A DNA stretch of 64,000 nucleotides from Bremerella cremea (GCF_003335505.1 NZ_QPEX01000045.1:558001-622000); one strand, 5' to 3'. Counted from the first letter of the stretch, positions 16,885 to 25,961 are shown. Notes: a model not told the origin generated them from the sequence alone. Numbers and translations are program-made.

Positions 16885-17721
16885 TTACGGCAGCAACGGT
16901 TTCAGAAAATCGTAAGCCTGTTTGGCCATGTTCGGACCATCGTGACTATGGCGACTTAGCTCGACATTGACAGGCCCTTGATAGTCAATTTCCTGCAAGG
17001 CTTTAAGAACCGGCGGAAAATCGATTTCCCCCTCGCCAAAGGGTAAATGTTCGTGAACGCCGTACTTCATGTCTTCAATATGAATGTTGACAATCCGCCC
17101 GGCGTAACGGCGAATGTAATCCGCAATCGGAGTCTCGCCCTGGCAATGCAAGTGACCAATATCAAGCGTCAACTGAAAGTTGGGCGAATCGATACGTTCT
17201 TGTAGTTGATCGAACTTATCCATCGTATCGATCAGCATGCCAGGCTCCGGCTCGAAACCGATGATCACTTCACGCTCGGCAGCGTAGTCGAGGACAGGCT
17301 CCAGCGAAGCGACCAGGCGATCCATGGCGACCTCTTCGGAAACATCATCCAGCAGTCGGCCAGACCATACAGAAACGCAATCGCTTTTAAGGGTTTGCGC
17401 GGTGTCGATACAGTGCCGCATGAACTCGTAACGAAGATCACGCCCCTTGGCATCAGGGCTGATGAACGTTGGTTCGTGCTTGACCCGAGGATTCAGCAAG
17501 AAGCGAGCCCCCGTCTCGACAACGTTCCGCATCTGGGCGTCTGCCAACGTCTTGGCCAACAAGTCGACCTGACGAGTGGCCAGGTAAGTGTTGCCAAAGG
17601 GGGTAAGGGTCAGGTGGTCGATGGTCAGAGCAATCGCGGAATAACCGATCTCGGCCAGAACCTCGACGGCGTCGAAAGGGTCGTGATGCGCGAGACCGTT
17701 TGTGTTATATCCCAAGATCAT
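16885..17721 (-). CDS. TIM-barrel sugar phosphate isomerase/epimerase-like protein, EboE-like
   Basis: I start at the ATG at 17719-17721 (MILGYNTNGLAHHDP, 278 residues). A TTG at 17790 is in frame and would add 23 polar residues, but the barrel begins naturally at MILGYNTNG. The AP-endonuclease-2/xylose-isomerase-like barrel is visible: ALTIDHLTLTPFG, VVETGARFLLNPR, SVWSGRLLDDVS, a metal-binding Glu in IIGFEPEPGM, LTLDIGHLHCQG, NIHIEDMKYGVHEHLPFGEGEID and VNVELSRHSHDGP. Metal-ligand candidates are the Glu in FEPEPGM, the Asp in TLDIGHLH, the His in IHIEDM and the Glu in NVELSRH. Substrate is unknown. It lies between UbiA-like and phosphatase genes, so the context is an ebo-like metabolic set. 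Confidence 0.85.
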   Translation of the reverse strand: MILGYNTNGLAHHDPFDAVEVLAEIGYSAIALTIDHLTLTPFGNTYLATRQVDLLAKTLADAQMRNVVETGARFLLNPRVKHEPTFISPDAKGRDLRYEFMRHCIDTAQTLKSDCVSVWSGRLLDDVSEEVAMDRLVASLEPVLDYAAEREVIIGFEPEPGMLIDTMDKFDQLQERIDSPNFQLTLDIGHLHCQGETPIADYIRRYAGRIVNIHIEDMKYGVHEHLPFGEGEIDFPPVLKALQEIDYQGPVNVELSRHSHDGPNMAKQAYDFLKPLLP

Positions 17722-17796
17722 TCCGATTTGAACCTTCGCCCTTTCTGCGTCGCGTTGCTTGAAAGACACTCGAAGTGCCTTCCCCACCAAACTTTA

Positions 17797-18807
17797 CTAT
17801 GTGGAATACATCCAGCGACGCAATCCCAACATCGGCAGCAACAATGCCACAATCGCCACCGACCAGCCAGTACCACATACCGCCAGGGTAATCGCCGCGT
17901 CGTAAAAAATCAGCGACAAGATCGCCTGTTTTACGGTTAGCTGGACGTTACGGGGGTCTGGCCGAGCAATTGCGATGACCGCTCTGCGTGCCAAGACCAA
18001 GCTTAATAATACCAAAATGCCCCACAAACCGGACGGAGTAAGTTGCGCCAAAGCCACAACCGATGGCTGCGCGACCGGTAATGCGGCCAACATGCCAATT
18101 CCGCCCGCCATGAGGATCGCTCCAGCAATCAACATACGCTGATCACTTGCCACCGCTTCGGTGCGGGCAAACCAGGTGACGCCGACGATATAGAGCCCAA
18201 TTCCTCCTGCGAACAGGAGTTGCCCGGCATCGTAGCCGAAAACTTGCCAGTGCCCTTCCTGCGGCAAGGCTTGGGCCAGACTCATCCCCAGTAAAATATT
18301 GAAGAACCGACAGGCTCCCATAATCCAGGGAGCCAACGCTGTCCGCTTGAGGACGGCATCGTAGGCAACGACGCTCGCGGAAAGCACGACCGCGACCACC
18401 CCGCCCCGCCAAGCGATCGCGGCGGAATCGACGTAAACAAAGCCCCCCAACAGGGCAAACAGACAGCCAGCCGCCAACATCCCATATCCGATGGCCATAG
18501 CAGCCCCGGCCGAGATCGCCCCGGATGGGATTGGCCGATCGGGACGTTGCTCGGCGTCGATCTCTCGATCATAGTAGTCGTTCAGCACCATCCCCGCCGA
18601 ATAGATCAAGCTGGAAGCCAGCAACAGGCACATCAATTCCAGCGGGAAATCGAGGCCGGTCAAACGTTCGCTCGAATAGAACGAAACGACAAAAAATCCC
18701 GCCAAGATATCTGCCCAAGCCGTAAACAGATTCGGCAATCGGCAAAGCTTGCAAAACGCCAACCAAGGGGGATCGAGCGCGGTTTCAGTTTGCGAGTTTT
18801 CTTCCAA
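17797..18807 (-). CDS. UbiA-superfamily membrane protein, EboC-like
   Basis: The 336-residue protein has eight or nine membrane helices and the first Asp-rich prenyltransferase motif, NDYYDREIDAEQRPDRPIPSG (the N-D-x-x-D-x-x-x-D pattern). This motif binds Mg-diphosphate in UbiA enzymes. A second motif near YDAVLKRTALAPW is weaker. The N-terminal cytoplasmic segment is short (MEENSQTETALDPPW). UbiA enzymes attach isoprenoid chains to aromatic acceptors at the cytoplasmic membrane. The TIM-barrel gene follows after 5-75 bases, depending on its start. The start here is TTG (18805-18807) with no strong ribosome site. Protoheme or chlorophyll prenyltransferases are alternatives, but the neighbours fit ebo better. 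Confidence 0.85.
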   Translation of the reverse strand: MEENSQTETALDPPWLAFCKLCRLPNLFTAWADILAGFFVVSFYSSERLTGLDFPLELMCLLLASSLIYSAGMVLNDYYDREIDAEQRPDRPIPSGAISAGAAMAIGYGMLAAGCLFALLGGFVYVDSAAIAWRGGVVAVVLSASVVAYDAVLKRTALAPWIMGACRFFNILLGMSLAQALPQEGHWQVFGYDAGQLLFAGGIGLYIVGVTWFARTEAVASDQRMLIAGAILMAGGIGMLAALPVAQPSVVALAQLTPSGLWGILVLLSLVLARRAVIAIARPDPRNVQLTVKQAILSLIFYDAAITLAVCGTGWSVAIVALLLPMLGLRRWMYST

Positions 18808-18929
18808 GATGCGTCTTCTACGGTATCTCTATCGACATGAGGGGATAAGACCGCTGATTGTACGTTTTACCGATACCAGCGTCGAGAATGCCCACCCCCT
18901 GCAATCCGCTATCCTGTGCCGAAATTGAC

Positions 18930-18976
18930 ACAAAAAAGAAAAGAACCCTGTGCCGGGCGATTGGCACAGGGTTCTT
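18930..18976 (-). terminator. Rho-independent terminator of clpX
   Basis: A 14-bp perfect stem (AAGAACCCTGTGCC at 18941-18954 with GGCACAGGGTTCTT at 18963-18976) is followed on the minus strand by TTTTCTTTTTT. It lies 32 bases after the clpX stop. Confidence 0.92.
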
Positions 18977-19008
18977 TACGGAAAGGAGGGGAAAACGGTT
19001 AATGGATA

Positions 19009-20298
19009 TTAAGCACTCTTGGTTTCCGGCATTTTGAAGAGTTTCTCGCGTCCCTCGACAATCTCCCGGGTGATCGAATAGTTCGAGCCTGGTTCTTGTT
19101 CAGGCAGGTCGAACATAATATCGAGCATGACTGATTCGATGATCGAACGCAGGCCACGAGCCCCTGTCCCTTTGGCCAGAGCACGTTGGGCAATCGCTTC
19201 GATTGCTTCTTCGGTGAACTGCAACTCGGCGTTTTCCATCTCGAACAGCGTTTGATACTGTTTGATCAACGCATTCTTCGGCTCGGTCAACACGCTCTTC
19301 AAAGCAGATAAATCGAGTGGTTCCAGCGAGGCGACCATCGGCAAACGACCGACCAATTCTGGAATCAGGCCGAATTCAAGCACGTCGTCACTGGTCACAT
19401 TTCGCATCAGTTCTGCGGCATCCGCTTCCGACTTGAAGCCCGAAGCTTGGCCGAAACCAATGCTCTTGCGTCCCATCCGGCGGCGAACGATGTCTTCGAT
19501 GCCGACAAACGTTCCGCCACAGATGAACAGAATGTTGCTGGTATCGATTTGGATATACTGTTGTTCCGGATGCTTGCGCCCCCCTTGTGGTGGCACATTG
19601 GCGACGGTTCCTTCCAGCATTTTCAACAACGCTTGCTGGACACCTTCGCCCGAAACATCGCGGGTAATCGAAACATTGCTCGATGTCTTGCCGATCTTGT
19701 CGATTTCGTCGATGTACAAGATTCCTCGCTGAGCAGCTTCCACGTCGAAGTCAGCAGCGTGCAGCAGCTTGAGCAGCAAGTTCTCGACATCTTCACCGAC
19801 GTAGCCAGCTTCGGTCAGCGTGGTGGCATCGCCAATCGCAAACGGCACGTTCAAGATACGAGCCAACGTGCGAGCCATCAGTGTTTTACCGCTACCGGTC
19901 GGACCGACCAGCATGATGTTCGACTTTTCGATTTCCACGTCGGAACCTTCGTGCCCGACGACTAACCGCTTGTAGTGGTTGTGCACGGCGACCGAAAGAA
20001 CCTTCTTGGCACCATCCTGACCAATGACGTATTCGTCGAGATTGGCCATGATTTCGCGTGGGCTGGGGATCTTGTTGAACAGCTTGTTCCCCGTGCCACG
20101 GCGGCGGTTTTCTTTGTCGAGAATCTCTTTGCACAAATCGATGCACTCGCCGCAGATGTATACGTTGTTGTAGACATCTCCGGGGCCTTCGACCAAAGGT
20201 CCGACCTCGCGATAGTTTCGACGACAGAACGAGCAGAACGCATTTTTCTTGTTGGTGCTATTATGGCGAGTTCCACCAACATCATTTCCTGCGGGCAT
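19009..20298 (-). CDS. clpX: ATP-dependent Clp protease ATP-binding subunit ClpX
   Basis: ClpX unfolds substrates for the ClpP protease. I start at the ATG at 20296-20298 (429 residues), where AAGGAG sits 6 bases upstream; a longer frame would add 16 residues without support. The N-terminal zinc-binding domain has CSFCRR and CGECIDLC pairs. The AAA+ core has Walker A GPTGSGKT, Walker B ILYIDEIDKI, EDVENLLLKLL, the RRRMGRKSIGFG pore-loop-region segment and sensor 2 GTGARGLRSIIE. The end (ETKSA) is the usual short tail. No clpP or tig gene is adjacent, in contrast to the tig-clpP-clpX order of many bacteria. A strong terminator follows. Confidence 0.97.
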   Translation of the reverse strand: MPAGNDVGGTRHNSTNKKNAFCSFCRRNYREVGPLVEGPGDVYNNVYICGECIDLCKEILDKENRRRGTGNKLFNKIPSPREIMANLDEYVIGQDGAKKVLSVAVHNHYKRLVVGHEGSDVEIEKSNIMLVGPTGSGKTLMARTLARILNVPFAIGDATTLTEAGYVGEDVENLLLKLLHAADFDVEAAQRGILYIDEIDKIGKTSSNVSITRDVSGEGVQQALLKMLEGTVANVPPQGGRKHPEQQYIQIDTSNILFICGGTFVGIEDIVRRRMGRKSIGFGQASGFKSEADAAELMRNVTSDDVLEFGLIPELVGRLPMVASLEPLDLSALKSVLTEPKNALIKQYQTLFEMENAELQFTEEAIEAIAQRALAKGTGARGLRSIIESVMLDIMFDLPEQEPGSNYSITREIVEGREKLFKMPETKSA

Positions 20299-20658
20299 GA
20301 AATACTCCTTTCGGCTTCGCTTGGAACAGCGACTGGCGGCGGACACCTTTGAGGTAAATCTCGTGCTGCTATGCCGGCCAGGCTGTTGTTATTTCCACGT
20401 GCTGCTCGACTGGCCATGGCTTATCGAAGCCGTCTGGCCTGGGGGCATCCTTGTCCGCAAAGAGTTCGAGCCGTATTTTTTTCTCAGCCTTTGGACGATT
20501 CGCAGTGGCTACGTCCTCGACTGATACCGCTTCGCATGGGCGAAGAGAGAGTTGCTATCAACTCTCATTTGGTTGGCCTCCCAGGCACCACACCTCGCTC
20601 TACGAAACATTGTTTTGGTTTGTGCGAGTAGTTTTCGCAAAAACCGGACAACTTCCCC
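20299..20658. other. 360-base region upstream of clpX without a gene
   Basis: Short frames occur on the plus strand but none has a ribosome site or plausible composition. The stretch should contain the clpX promoter. No tRNA or terminator-like fold was seen at the end of the small gene at 20659. Confidence 0.4.
20305..20310 (-). promoter_or_regulatory. Ribosome binding site of clpX
   Basis: AAGGAG on the minus strand ends 6 bases before the ATG at 20298 and decides the clpX start. Confidence 0.75.
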
Positions 20659-20952
20659 CTAATCCGCCTTGCTGGCATCTTCGGAAAAAACGATCTCCGT
20701 TTCTTCCGAACTTGTTGTGGTAACTTGGATTCGGGCTCGTATGTCCGTTGTTATCTTTCGGAATTCCTCGTCCGATAGCTCACCCCGTGAATGCATTTCG
20801 CGGAACTTTGATAGCATCGTATCAGGGTTCTGTTGGTCCTCGTCCGAGTATTCGCGCCATTTTCTCAGAAGGTGAAACGTTAGTGCCAATCCTAGGATGC
20901 ATACCGCAAGTAGGAATACTGCGAATGCTAACTGTAGGTATTGCTTTTCCAT
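20659..20952 (-). CDS. Small membrane protein with SHOCT-like C-terminal helix pair
   Basis: Starting at the ATG at 20950-20952, the 97-residue product is MEKQYLQLAFAVFLLAVCILG and onwards: one membrane helix (about residues 8-27), a basic HLLRKWREYSDEDQQ stretch, then FREMHSRGELSDEEFRKI, the helix-turn-helix outline of SHOCT domains (short C-terminal oligomerisation motif). The tail is acidic. SHOCT motifs are thought to mediate oligomerisation or binding rather than catalysis. An earlier in-frame start (21033) would add 27 residues before the membrane helix. The role is unknown. Confidence 0.7.
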   Translation of the reverse strand: MEKQYLQLAFAVFLLAVCILGLALTFHLLRKWREYSDEDQQNPDTMLSKFREMHSRGELSDEEFRKITTDIRARIQVTTTSSEETEIVFSEDASKAD

Positions 20953-21175
20953 GGGCAAATCAGTCACGCACCTAATCACGTCGTGCTGGGCAGCCAATAC
21001 ACTGCTAGCACGACAAAACCTCTTTAAACTCAATTATCCCTCTAAATCGTCCACTCGTCCAATGATTCGCCCGGAATGCCCATCCCAAATGGCAAATTGA
21101 CAAGAGCCCCCTCCCCCGGCTAGGTTAAACTTCATCGTATCCTTCTATCAAATAACAAGTTAGAACATCTTGACC

Positions 21176-21823
21176 ATGGCACGCGAAACCACCCTGCAAA
21201 ATATCACAAACGTCGGAATTGTTGCTGTGATCCGGGCAGACAATGGAGAAATCCTGGCCGACGTGACCGAGGCCCTGGTCGCTGGGGGGGTTACGGCGAT
21301 TGAAGTCACCTTTACCGTCCCCAAAGCCCACAAGGTGCTCGAGTACGTTGCCGACCGGTTTGGCGACCGAATTCAACTGGGTGCTGGCACGGTGCTCGAT
21401 GCCGAAACGGCTCGGATTGCGATTTTGGCCGGGGCCGAGTTTATTGTCTCGCCGATTGTCGACCTGCCGACCATCGAAATGAGTCATCGTTACGACAAAG
21501 CAATGATGCCTGGGGCACTGACACCAACCGAAGTCGTCCGCGCCTGGCAAGCAGGAGCAGACGTCGTCAAGATCTTCCCATCCGACCTGACCGGACCAGG
21601 CTATCTCAAGGCCTTGAAAGGTCCATTGCCGCAAATCCGCATGATGCCGACCGGAGGTGTGAATCTCGACACAGCAGAAGCCTTCTTAAAAGCAGGAGCC
21701 TGTGCGCTCGGCGTTGGCGGGTCGCTCGTCGAAAAGTCGGCGATTGTTAGTGGCAATATGGATCGGATTCGAGATCTAGCCGCGCAATACGTCGGCCTCG
21801 TCCAACGATTCCGCTCGGAATAG
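21176..21823 (+). CDS. eda: KDPG/KHG aldolase
   Basis: Eda cleaves 2-keto-3-deoxy-6-phosphogluconate to pyruvate and glyceraldehyde 3-phosphate (Entner-Doudoroff), and related members act on 4-hydroxy-2-oxoglutarate. The protein from the ATG at 21176 has 215 residues, the normal length. Motifs: IVAVIRADNGE, IEVTFTVPKA (catalytic Glu), LGAGTVLDAE, FIVSPI, MPGALTPTEV, DVVKIFPSD with the Schiff-base Lys, and MPTGGVNLDTA. All catalytic residues are present. A TTG two codons upstream is not needed. No edd or sugar kinase is adjacent, so whether the role is in the Entner-Doudoroff route or in uronate catabolism cannot be told. Confidence 0.95.
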   Translation: MARETTLQNITNVGIVAVIRADNGEILADVTEALVAGGVTAIEVTFTVPKAHKVLEYVADRFGDRIQLGAGTVLDAETARIAILAGAEFIVSPIVDLPTIEMSHRYDKAMMPGALTPTEVVRAWQAGADVVKIFPSDLTGPGYLKALKGPLPQIRMMPTGGVNLDTAEAFLKAGACALGVGGSLVEKSAIVSGNMDRIRDLAAQYVGLVQRFRSE

Positions 21824-21902
21824 TTGTTCCGCGTGCAACCGAGGGCTAGGATAAAGCGAAACGCGATAACGCTTGCTCCTCTTCGCTCGGCCCGATACTG
21901 CC

Positions 21903-22865
21903 ATGTCTATTTCCTTCGACTGTCCACACTGTGGAACCCATATGGAGGTCCTCGAACGCTATGCTGGCGAAACGGGACCGTGTGCGGTTTGTGCCAAAAC
22001 GATTACCATTCCGCCGCGCGTGGTAGAATCAGCCTCTTACGGTACCGCTCAGGCCCCCGCAAGTCAGAAAGACAAGGATACCAGCGGCGTTCCTTTAGGC
22101 ACCTTAATCGGCCTCCTGGGTGGGGCCGTGGTTTGTTTTTCCGTGATCTTCTTAGTCGCGATCGCGATCGTGCGGGTAGCGTTGCCGGCAGCCCACCAGA
22201 TGCGTGTGGCCCGCATGCACAATAACTCGCAAGAGAACATCCGCCGGATCGTCAGGGCCCTTAATCAATACCACGACACACATGGAAGTTACCCGCCAGC
22301 CTATTTCACCGACGAAAAGGGGAAGCCGAGTCATTCGTGGCGGGTGATGATCTTACCGGAACTGGGGCGAAACGATCTTTATAATCGTTACAGCTTTCAA
22401 GAGCCCTGGGACGCTCCCATCAACTTGCAAGTCATACAAGAGATGCCCGATGTTTACACCTCCTACGGTGCGGGTGCAACGCTTGGCTCAGGCACAACCC
22501 ACATGGCTGCTGTCGTAGGCAAAGCCACGATGTTCCCTTATGCCAAGTCCGTAAAACGAAGTGACATTAGCGACCCGCACGACACCGTCTTAGCGATTGT
22601 GGAAGTGCAAGGCGTTGGCTTCGACTGGACCGATCCGCGCGAAGACTACGACATCGATCGGCCGCAAGGCACGTTCGTCATCGATGATGACACCACTGGT
22701 GGCAAACTGCTCAACTCATCGACGCTGACAGGCAACGTCGGGATGTTGAACGAAGACACCTACCACCTCTCGAACAATACCTCTTCCGCCACCCTCCGCG
22801 ACATGGCGACTCGGGCTGGTTTCGAGGTCATTCCGGCTACCGACTTCAAGAACCTTGATCCGTAG
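21903..22865 (+). CDS. Zinc-ribbon, single-span protein with DUF1559-like domain
   Basis: From the ATG at 21903 the product has 320 residues. It begins with a zinc ribbon (Cys 7, 10, 27 and 30 in FDCPHCG and CAVC), followed by a Ser/Gln linker and a membrane helix (about residues 67-95). The rest has the DUF1559 pattern: VALPAAHQMRVARMHNNSQ, IRRIVRALNQYHDTHGSYPPAY, then HSWRVMILPELG and DLYNRYSFQEPWDAP. In typical DUF1559 proteins the membrane helix is a type IV pilin-like leader; here a cytoplasmic zinc ribbon takes its place. Function is unknown. It starts ~80 bases after eda and may share its transcript. Confidence 0.8.
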   Translation: MSISFDCPHCGTHMEVLERYAGETGPCAVCAKTITIPPRVVESASYGTAQAPASQKDKDTSGVPLGTLIGLLGGAVVCFSVIFLVAIAIVRVALPAAHQMRVARMHNNSQENIRRIVRALNQYHDTHGSYPPAYFTDEKGKPSHSWRVMILPELGRNDLYNRYSFQEPWDAPINLQVIQEMPDVYTSYGAGATLGSGTTHMAAVVGKATMFPYAKSVKRSDISDPHDTVLAIVEVQGVGFDWTDPREDYDIDRPQGTFVIDDDTTGGKLLNSSTLTGNVGMLNEDTYHLSNNTSSATLRDMATRAGFEVIPATDFKNLDP

Positions 22866-23031
22866 CCAATTCTCTATTTGCCGCTACATACGGAACGACT
22901 GGTAAGACCCTTACGACCGGTACAAATTGCCAGTCTTCACTGACACGTACTATAGGGGCAACCCCGTCAAGCGGACCATCGGAACGACCGATAGACTCTC
23001 TGTCGTGTTCTTCAGTTGGAAAGGGGTGCCC

Positions 23032-24780
23032 ATGATTGCCAGATTTCGCTTGCTCGCTGTCACGGCTGGCGTATTGGCAACAATGCTGGCATGCGTGAAT
23101 AGTCATCTTTTCGCGCAATCCACAAGCCGTACGACTGCTCCTCAGCAAGAGAAAGCACCGATCCTGGTCCGGCAGACCGAGTTCGGCATTCCCTTCAAAG
23201 TGGATGCCCCGAACGAAACGCCGCAAGTTCAGTTGATGGTCTCGAACGATCGCGGCGCCAACTGGGTGGGTTACCAGCGACAATCGTCGCGCCAAGATCG
23301 ATTTGTCTTCACGGCCCGCAACGATGGGGAATATTGGTTCGCGATTCGCACGTTTGATGCCTCTGGCCGGGCCACCGATAGCAGTGCCTTCTTTCAACCA
23401 GAATTAAAGGTCGCCGTCGATACGCAAACCCCGGTTGTTACGCTGGATGTGCAAGCACTGGAAACGGGCGAAGTGATCGCCAAATGGGTGATCAAAGACC
23501 CTGCTATCGATCCGCAACAAATTCGCCTCAGCTATCAAACGTCTGCCGCCAGCCCTTACCAGCCGGTTCAGATCGACGCCTCGAAGGCATATCAATCGGA
23601 AGGTATCCTGGCTGGCGAAACTCGCTGGTTTCCTTTGGCGACCGAACGTGTGATGCTCGTTCGGCTGGAAGCTTACGACAAAGCAGGCAACGCAGGTGCC
23701 GCGCAGCAATCTCTCTCGGTTCCCTTGATCGCTCAGCGTCCCAATTGGAACGGTGTCCCACGTCAAGTTCCTGGCACCTCCGGTGGCGATCCCAACTCGC
23801 TCGCTGGCGGCAACGTTCCGGTCGATCCGTTCCAGCAACGCCGCATTGAAATGCCGCAGCCACCGAAACAAGCGGTTCCGTGGCCTACCAACAACACCAT
23901 GCCCCAGCCACAAAACCAAGCGGCCAATCCCCAGCCGTCACCGCAGCAACCACCTGGGTCGACGTTCGCACAACCAGCACCACCCACCAGCCCAACGGGG
24001 ATCGATTCCCCATTTCGTCCGGCGAACATGAGAATGGAGCCGCCGGTTGCCAACTCCAGCGATCCCAACGCCCGTCCTCAGCCCACCACGCAGCATGTCG
24101 GCCTTCCGCCCGGGGTCGAGCCGCAATCGATCAACACCAAAGGCTTCGCCCTGAACTATGGGGTCGAAACGGTTGGCCCCTCTGGCATTGGCCAGATCGA
24201 GTTGTGGGTTACTCGCGATGCCGGCGAAACCTGGGAACCAGGCGGGGTCGATCCCGACCGGGAAAGCCCCTTCGATGTCGAGGTTCAATCGGAAGGCATC
24301 TATGGATTTCGTATTGTCGTGGAAGGGGGCAACGGCCTAACTGGGCGACGTCCTCAACCTGGCGACCTGGCCGACATTTGGGTGAATGTCGACCTGAGCA
24401 AGCCCGTGGCTACGATTACTAATGTGATCTACGGCGAAGGACCGAACGTTGGCCATCTCGATATAAGTTGGACAGCCACCGATCCGTTTCTCGCCGAACG
24501 TCCGATTTCGCTGTACTACAGTTCATCTGCCGATGGACCTTGGCGGCCAATTGCCGAAAGCATTGCCAATTCCGGCAAGTTCATCTGGAAAATTACTCCC
24601 GAAGTTCCTGCCGATATTTTCCTGAAGATCACCGCCGTCGATCAAGCCGGCAACATCGGCGAGTATGTCCTGAAACGTCCCATCGCCAACGATGGCTTGG
24701 TTCCGAAAGCCCAGATTCGCTCGCTGAAACCGCTAAAACCAATTAACGACCAAGCCGGCATGCCGGTAACCGTCCGGTAG
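23032..24780 (+). CDS. Secreted protein with Ig-like/Fn3-like repeats and Pro-rich linker, function unknown
   Basis: The ATG at 23032 has AAGGGG about 6 bases upstream and begins a clear signal peptide (MIARFRLLAVTAGVLATMLACVNSHLFAQS). The mature protein carries related beta-sandwich units: a phrase such as VSNDRGANWVGYQ followed by DGEYWFAIRTFDASGRATDSS recurs as VTRDAGETWEPGG with EGIYGFRIVVEGGNGL. A Pro/Gln-rich linker of about 100 residues separates the halves. The last repeat contains LYYSSSADGPWRPIAESI and ends ITAVDQAGNIGEYVLKRP. These 'sum of deviations' phrases resemble Ig-like modules of exported planctomycete proteins. No enzyme signature is seen. It ends 32 bases before holA; the two may be cotranscribed. 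Confidence 0.8.
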   Translation: MIARFRLLAVTAGVLATMLACVNSHLFAQSTSRTTAPQQEKAPILVRQTEFGIPFKVDAPNETPQVQLMVSNDRGANWVGYQRQSSRQDRFVFTARNDGEYWFAIRTFDASGRATDSSAFFQPELKVAVDTQTPVVTLDVQALETGEVIAKWVIKDPAIDPQQIRLSYQTSAASPYQPVQIDASKAYQSEGILAGETRWFPLATERVMLVRLEAYDKAGNAGAAQQSLSVPLIAQRPNWNGVPRQVPGTSGGDPNSLAGGNVPVDPFQQRRIEMPQPPKQAVPWPTNNTMPQPQNQAANPQPSPQQPPGSTFAQPAPPTSPTGIDSPFRPANMRMEPPVANSSDPNARPQPTTQHVGLPPGVEPQSINTKGFALNYGVETVGPSGIGQIELWVTRDAGETWEPGGVDPDRESPFDVEVQSEGIYGFRIVVEGGNGLTGRRPQPGDLADIWVNVDLSKPVATITNVIYGEGPNVGHLDISWTATDPFLAERPISLYYSSSADGPWRPIAESIANSGKFIWKITPEVPADIFLKITAVDQAGNIGEYVLKRPIANDGLVPKAQIRSLKPLKPINDQAGMPVTVR

Positions 24781-24812
24781 CCAATCGGGCGGCGGCATAG
24801 TACGCTGAAGCG

Positions 24813-25916
24813 ATGTCAAATACGGTTCATGCTTTCGATTTTCTCGCCTCCGACGAGACGCAGGTTCCTTCCGTCTGCATTGTTTTCGGACGCGATCCTT
24901 TCCTGCGCAGTTTGGCAACCGAAAGAGTTCGCCAAACGGTGCTGGGCGAAGATCGCGATGTCCCCTACGGCAGGCTATCCGGCAACCTGGTTACCTGGGT
25001 CGATGTCGCTGACGAAGTTTCCACGGTCAGCTTGTTCGGTAGTTCTGGCAGGCGTTTAGCAGTTGTTGAAGATGCCGATCCATTCGTCACCCGCTACCGA
25101 GACGAACTAGAGAACTTCCTCGAAAAGAAACGTCCTGGCGGCGTGCTGGTGCTTCAGGTCGAAAAGTGGGCGGCCAATACCCGGTTGTATAAAAAGTGCG
25201 ATGCCGTCGGTCTGCAAATTCAATGCAACCCGCCAGAACGCAAGAGCGGCAAAAAGACCTCGCTCGATCTCGATGCGCTTACGAAATGGTTTACTCAACG
25301 GGCCAAAACCGTTCACGACACCAAGCTTTCCGCCGGAGCGGCCCGCATGTTGGTCGACATGCTGGGTACCGAACTCGGTTTGATCGACCAGGAAATCGCG
25401 CGTCTTTCTCTGTTTGTTGAGTCAGACGAGGCCATTGACGAACAGCTTGTGCAGGAACAAGTTCACGGTGGCCAGTTGCAGGAAATTTGGCACCTGGTCG
25501 ATGCCGCCGTCGAAGGCAATACAGCCGATGCCCTCGAACAACTCGATCGCTTGTTTCAATCTGGCGAAAGACCGCAGAAGCTCTTTGGACAAATCGCGTG
25601 GAGCCTGCGACGCTTCGCGGCTGCCACCCGCATCTATCAGCGTGCGCGCCGTCGAGGGGATGCCGTGAGCTTACGCGATGCCCTGAAAGAAGCCGGCTTC
25701 CCCAATTGGCCCAAGGCCTTGGAAGAAGCGCAACGCCGGCTGCTGGCCCTCGGTCAGATCCGCGGCGGTCGCCTTTATCGCCAGCTCTTAGAGCTCGATA
25801 TGTCGCTCAAGGGAAGCCATTCCCAGGAAGCACGTGGACGTCTGGCGCTAGAAAAATTGATCGTCTCGTTCTCGAAAGCCCTCGATCCGCCCCGAGCTAG
25901 CACGGCACGCTCGTAA
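24813..25916 (+). CDS. holA: DNA polymerase III delta subunit
   Basis: HolA is the clamp-loader wrench that opens the sliding clamp. The 367 residues fit the family (about 340). Features are an N-terminal SVCIVFGRDPFLRSLATERVRQ, a middle STVSLFGSSGRRLAVVEDADPF, the RLVEE-like RLSLFVESDEAIDEQLVQEQV region, and the C-terminal GQIAWSLRRFAAATRIYQRARR and LLELDMSLKGSHSQEARGRLALEKLI segment, the most conserved part of HolA. There is no Walker A, as expected for delta. A start at the ATG at 24813 is natural. Confidence 0.92.
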   Translation: MSNTVHAFDFLASDETQVPSVCIVFGRDPFLRSLATERVRQTVLGEDRDVPYGRLSGNLVTWVDVADEVSTVSLFGSSGRRLAVVEDADPFVTRYRDELENFLEKKRPGGVLVLQVEKWAANTRLYKKCDAVGLQIQCNPPERKSGKKTSLDLDALTKWFTQRAKTVHDTKLSAGAARMLVDMLGTELGLIDQEIARLSLFVESDEAIDEQLVQEQVHGGQLQEIWHLVDAAVEGNTADALEQLDRLFQSGERPQKLFGQIAWSLRRFAAATRIYQRARRRGDAVSLRDALKEAGFPNWPKALEEAQRRLLALGQIRGGRLYRQLLELDMSLKGSHSQEARGRLALEKLIVSFSKALDPPRASTARS

Positions 25917-25921
25917 CCTTA

Positions 25922-25961
25922 GGCCTGGAAAAAACGAAGCGGCACCTCTGTGCCCCAGGCC
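25922..25961. other. Double hairpin after holA
   Basis: GGCCTGG (25922-25928) pairs with CCAGGCC (25955-25961), enclosing an inner GGCAC/GTGCC hairpin. It lies just after the holA stop and could form a transcript-end structure, but no T-run follows. Confidence 0.4.

Noticed and set aside
17206..17940. Plus-strand frame (244 codons) opposite the EboE-like gene
   Set aside because: The minus strand encodes a clear TIM barrel; the plus frame shows no family and no start signal.
22927..23031. Upstream extension of the secreted Ig-like protein
   Set aside because: It would bury the signal peptide; the ATG at 23032 has its own ribosome site.
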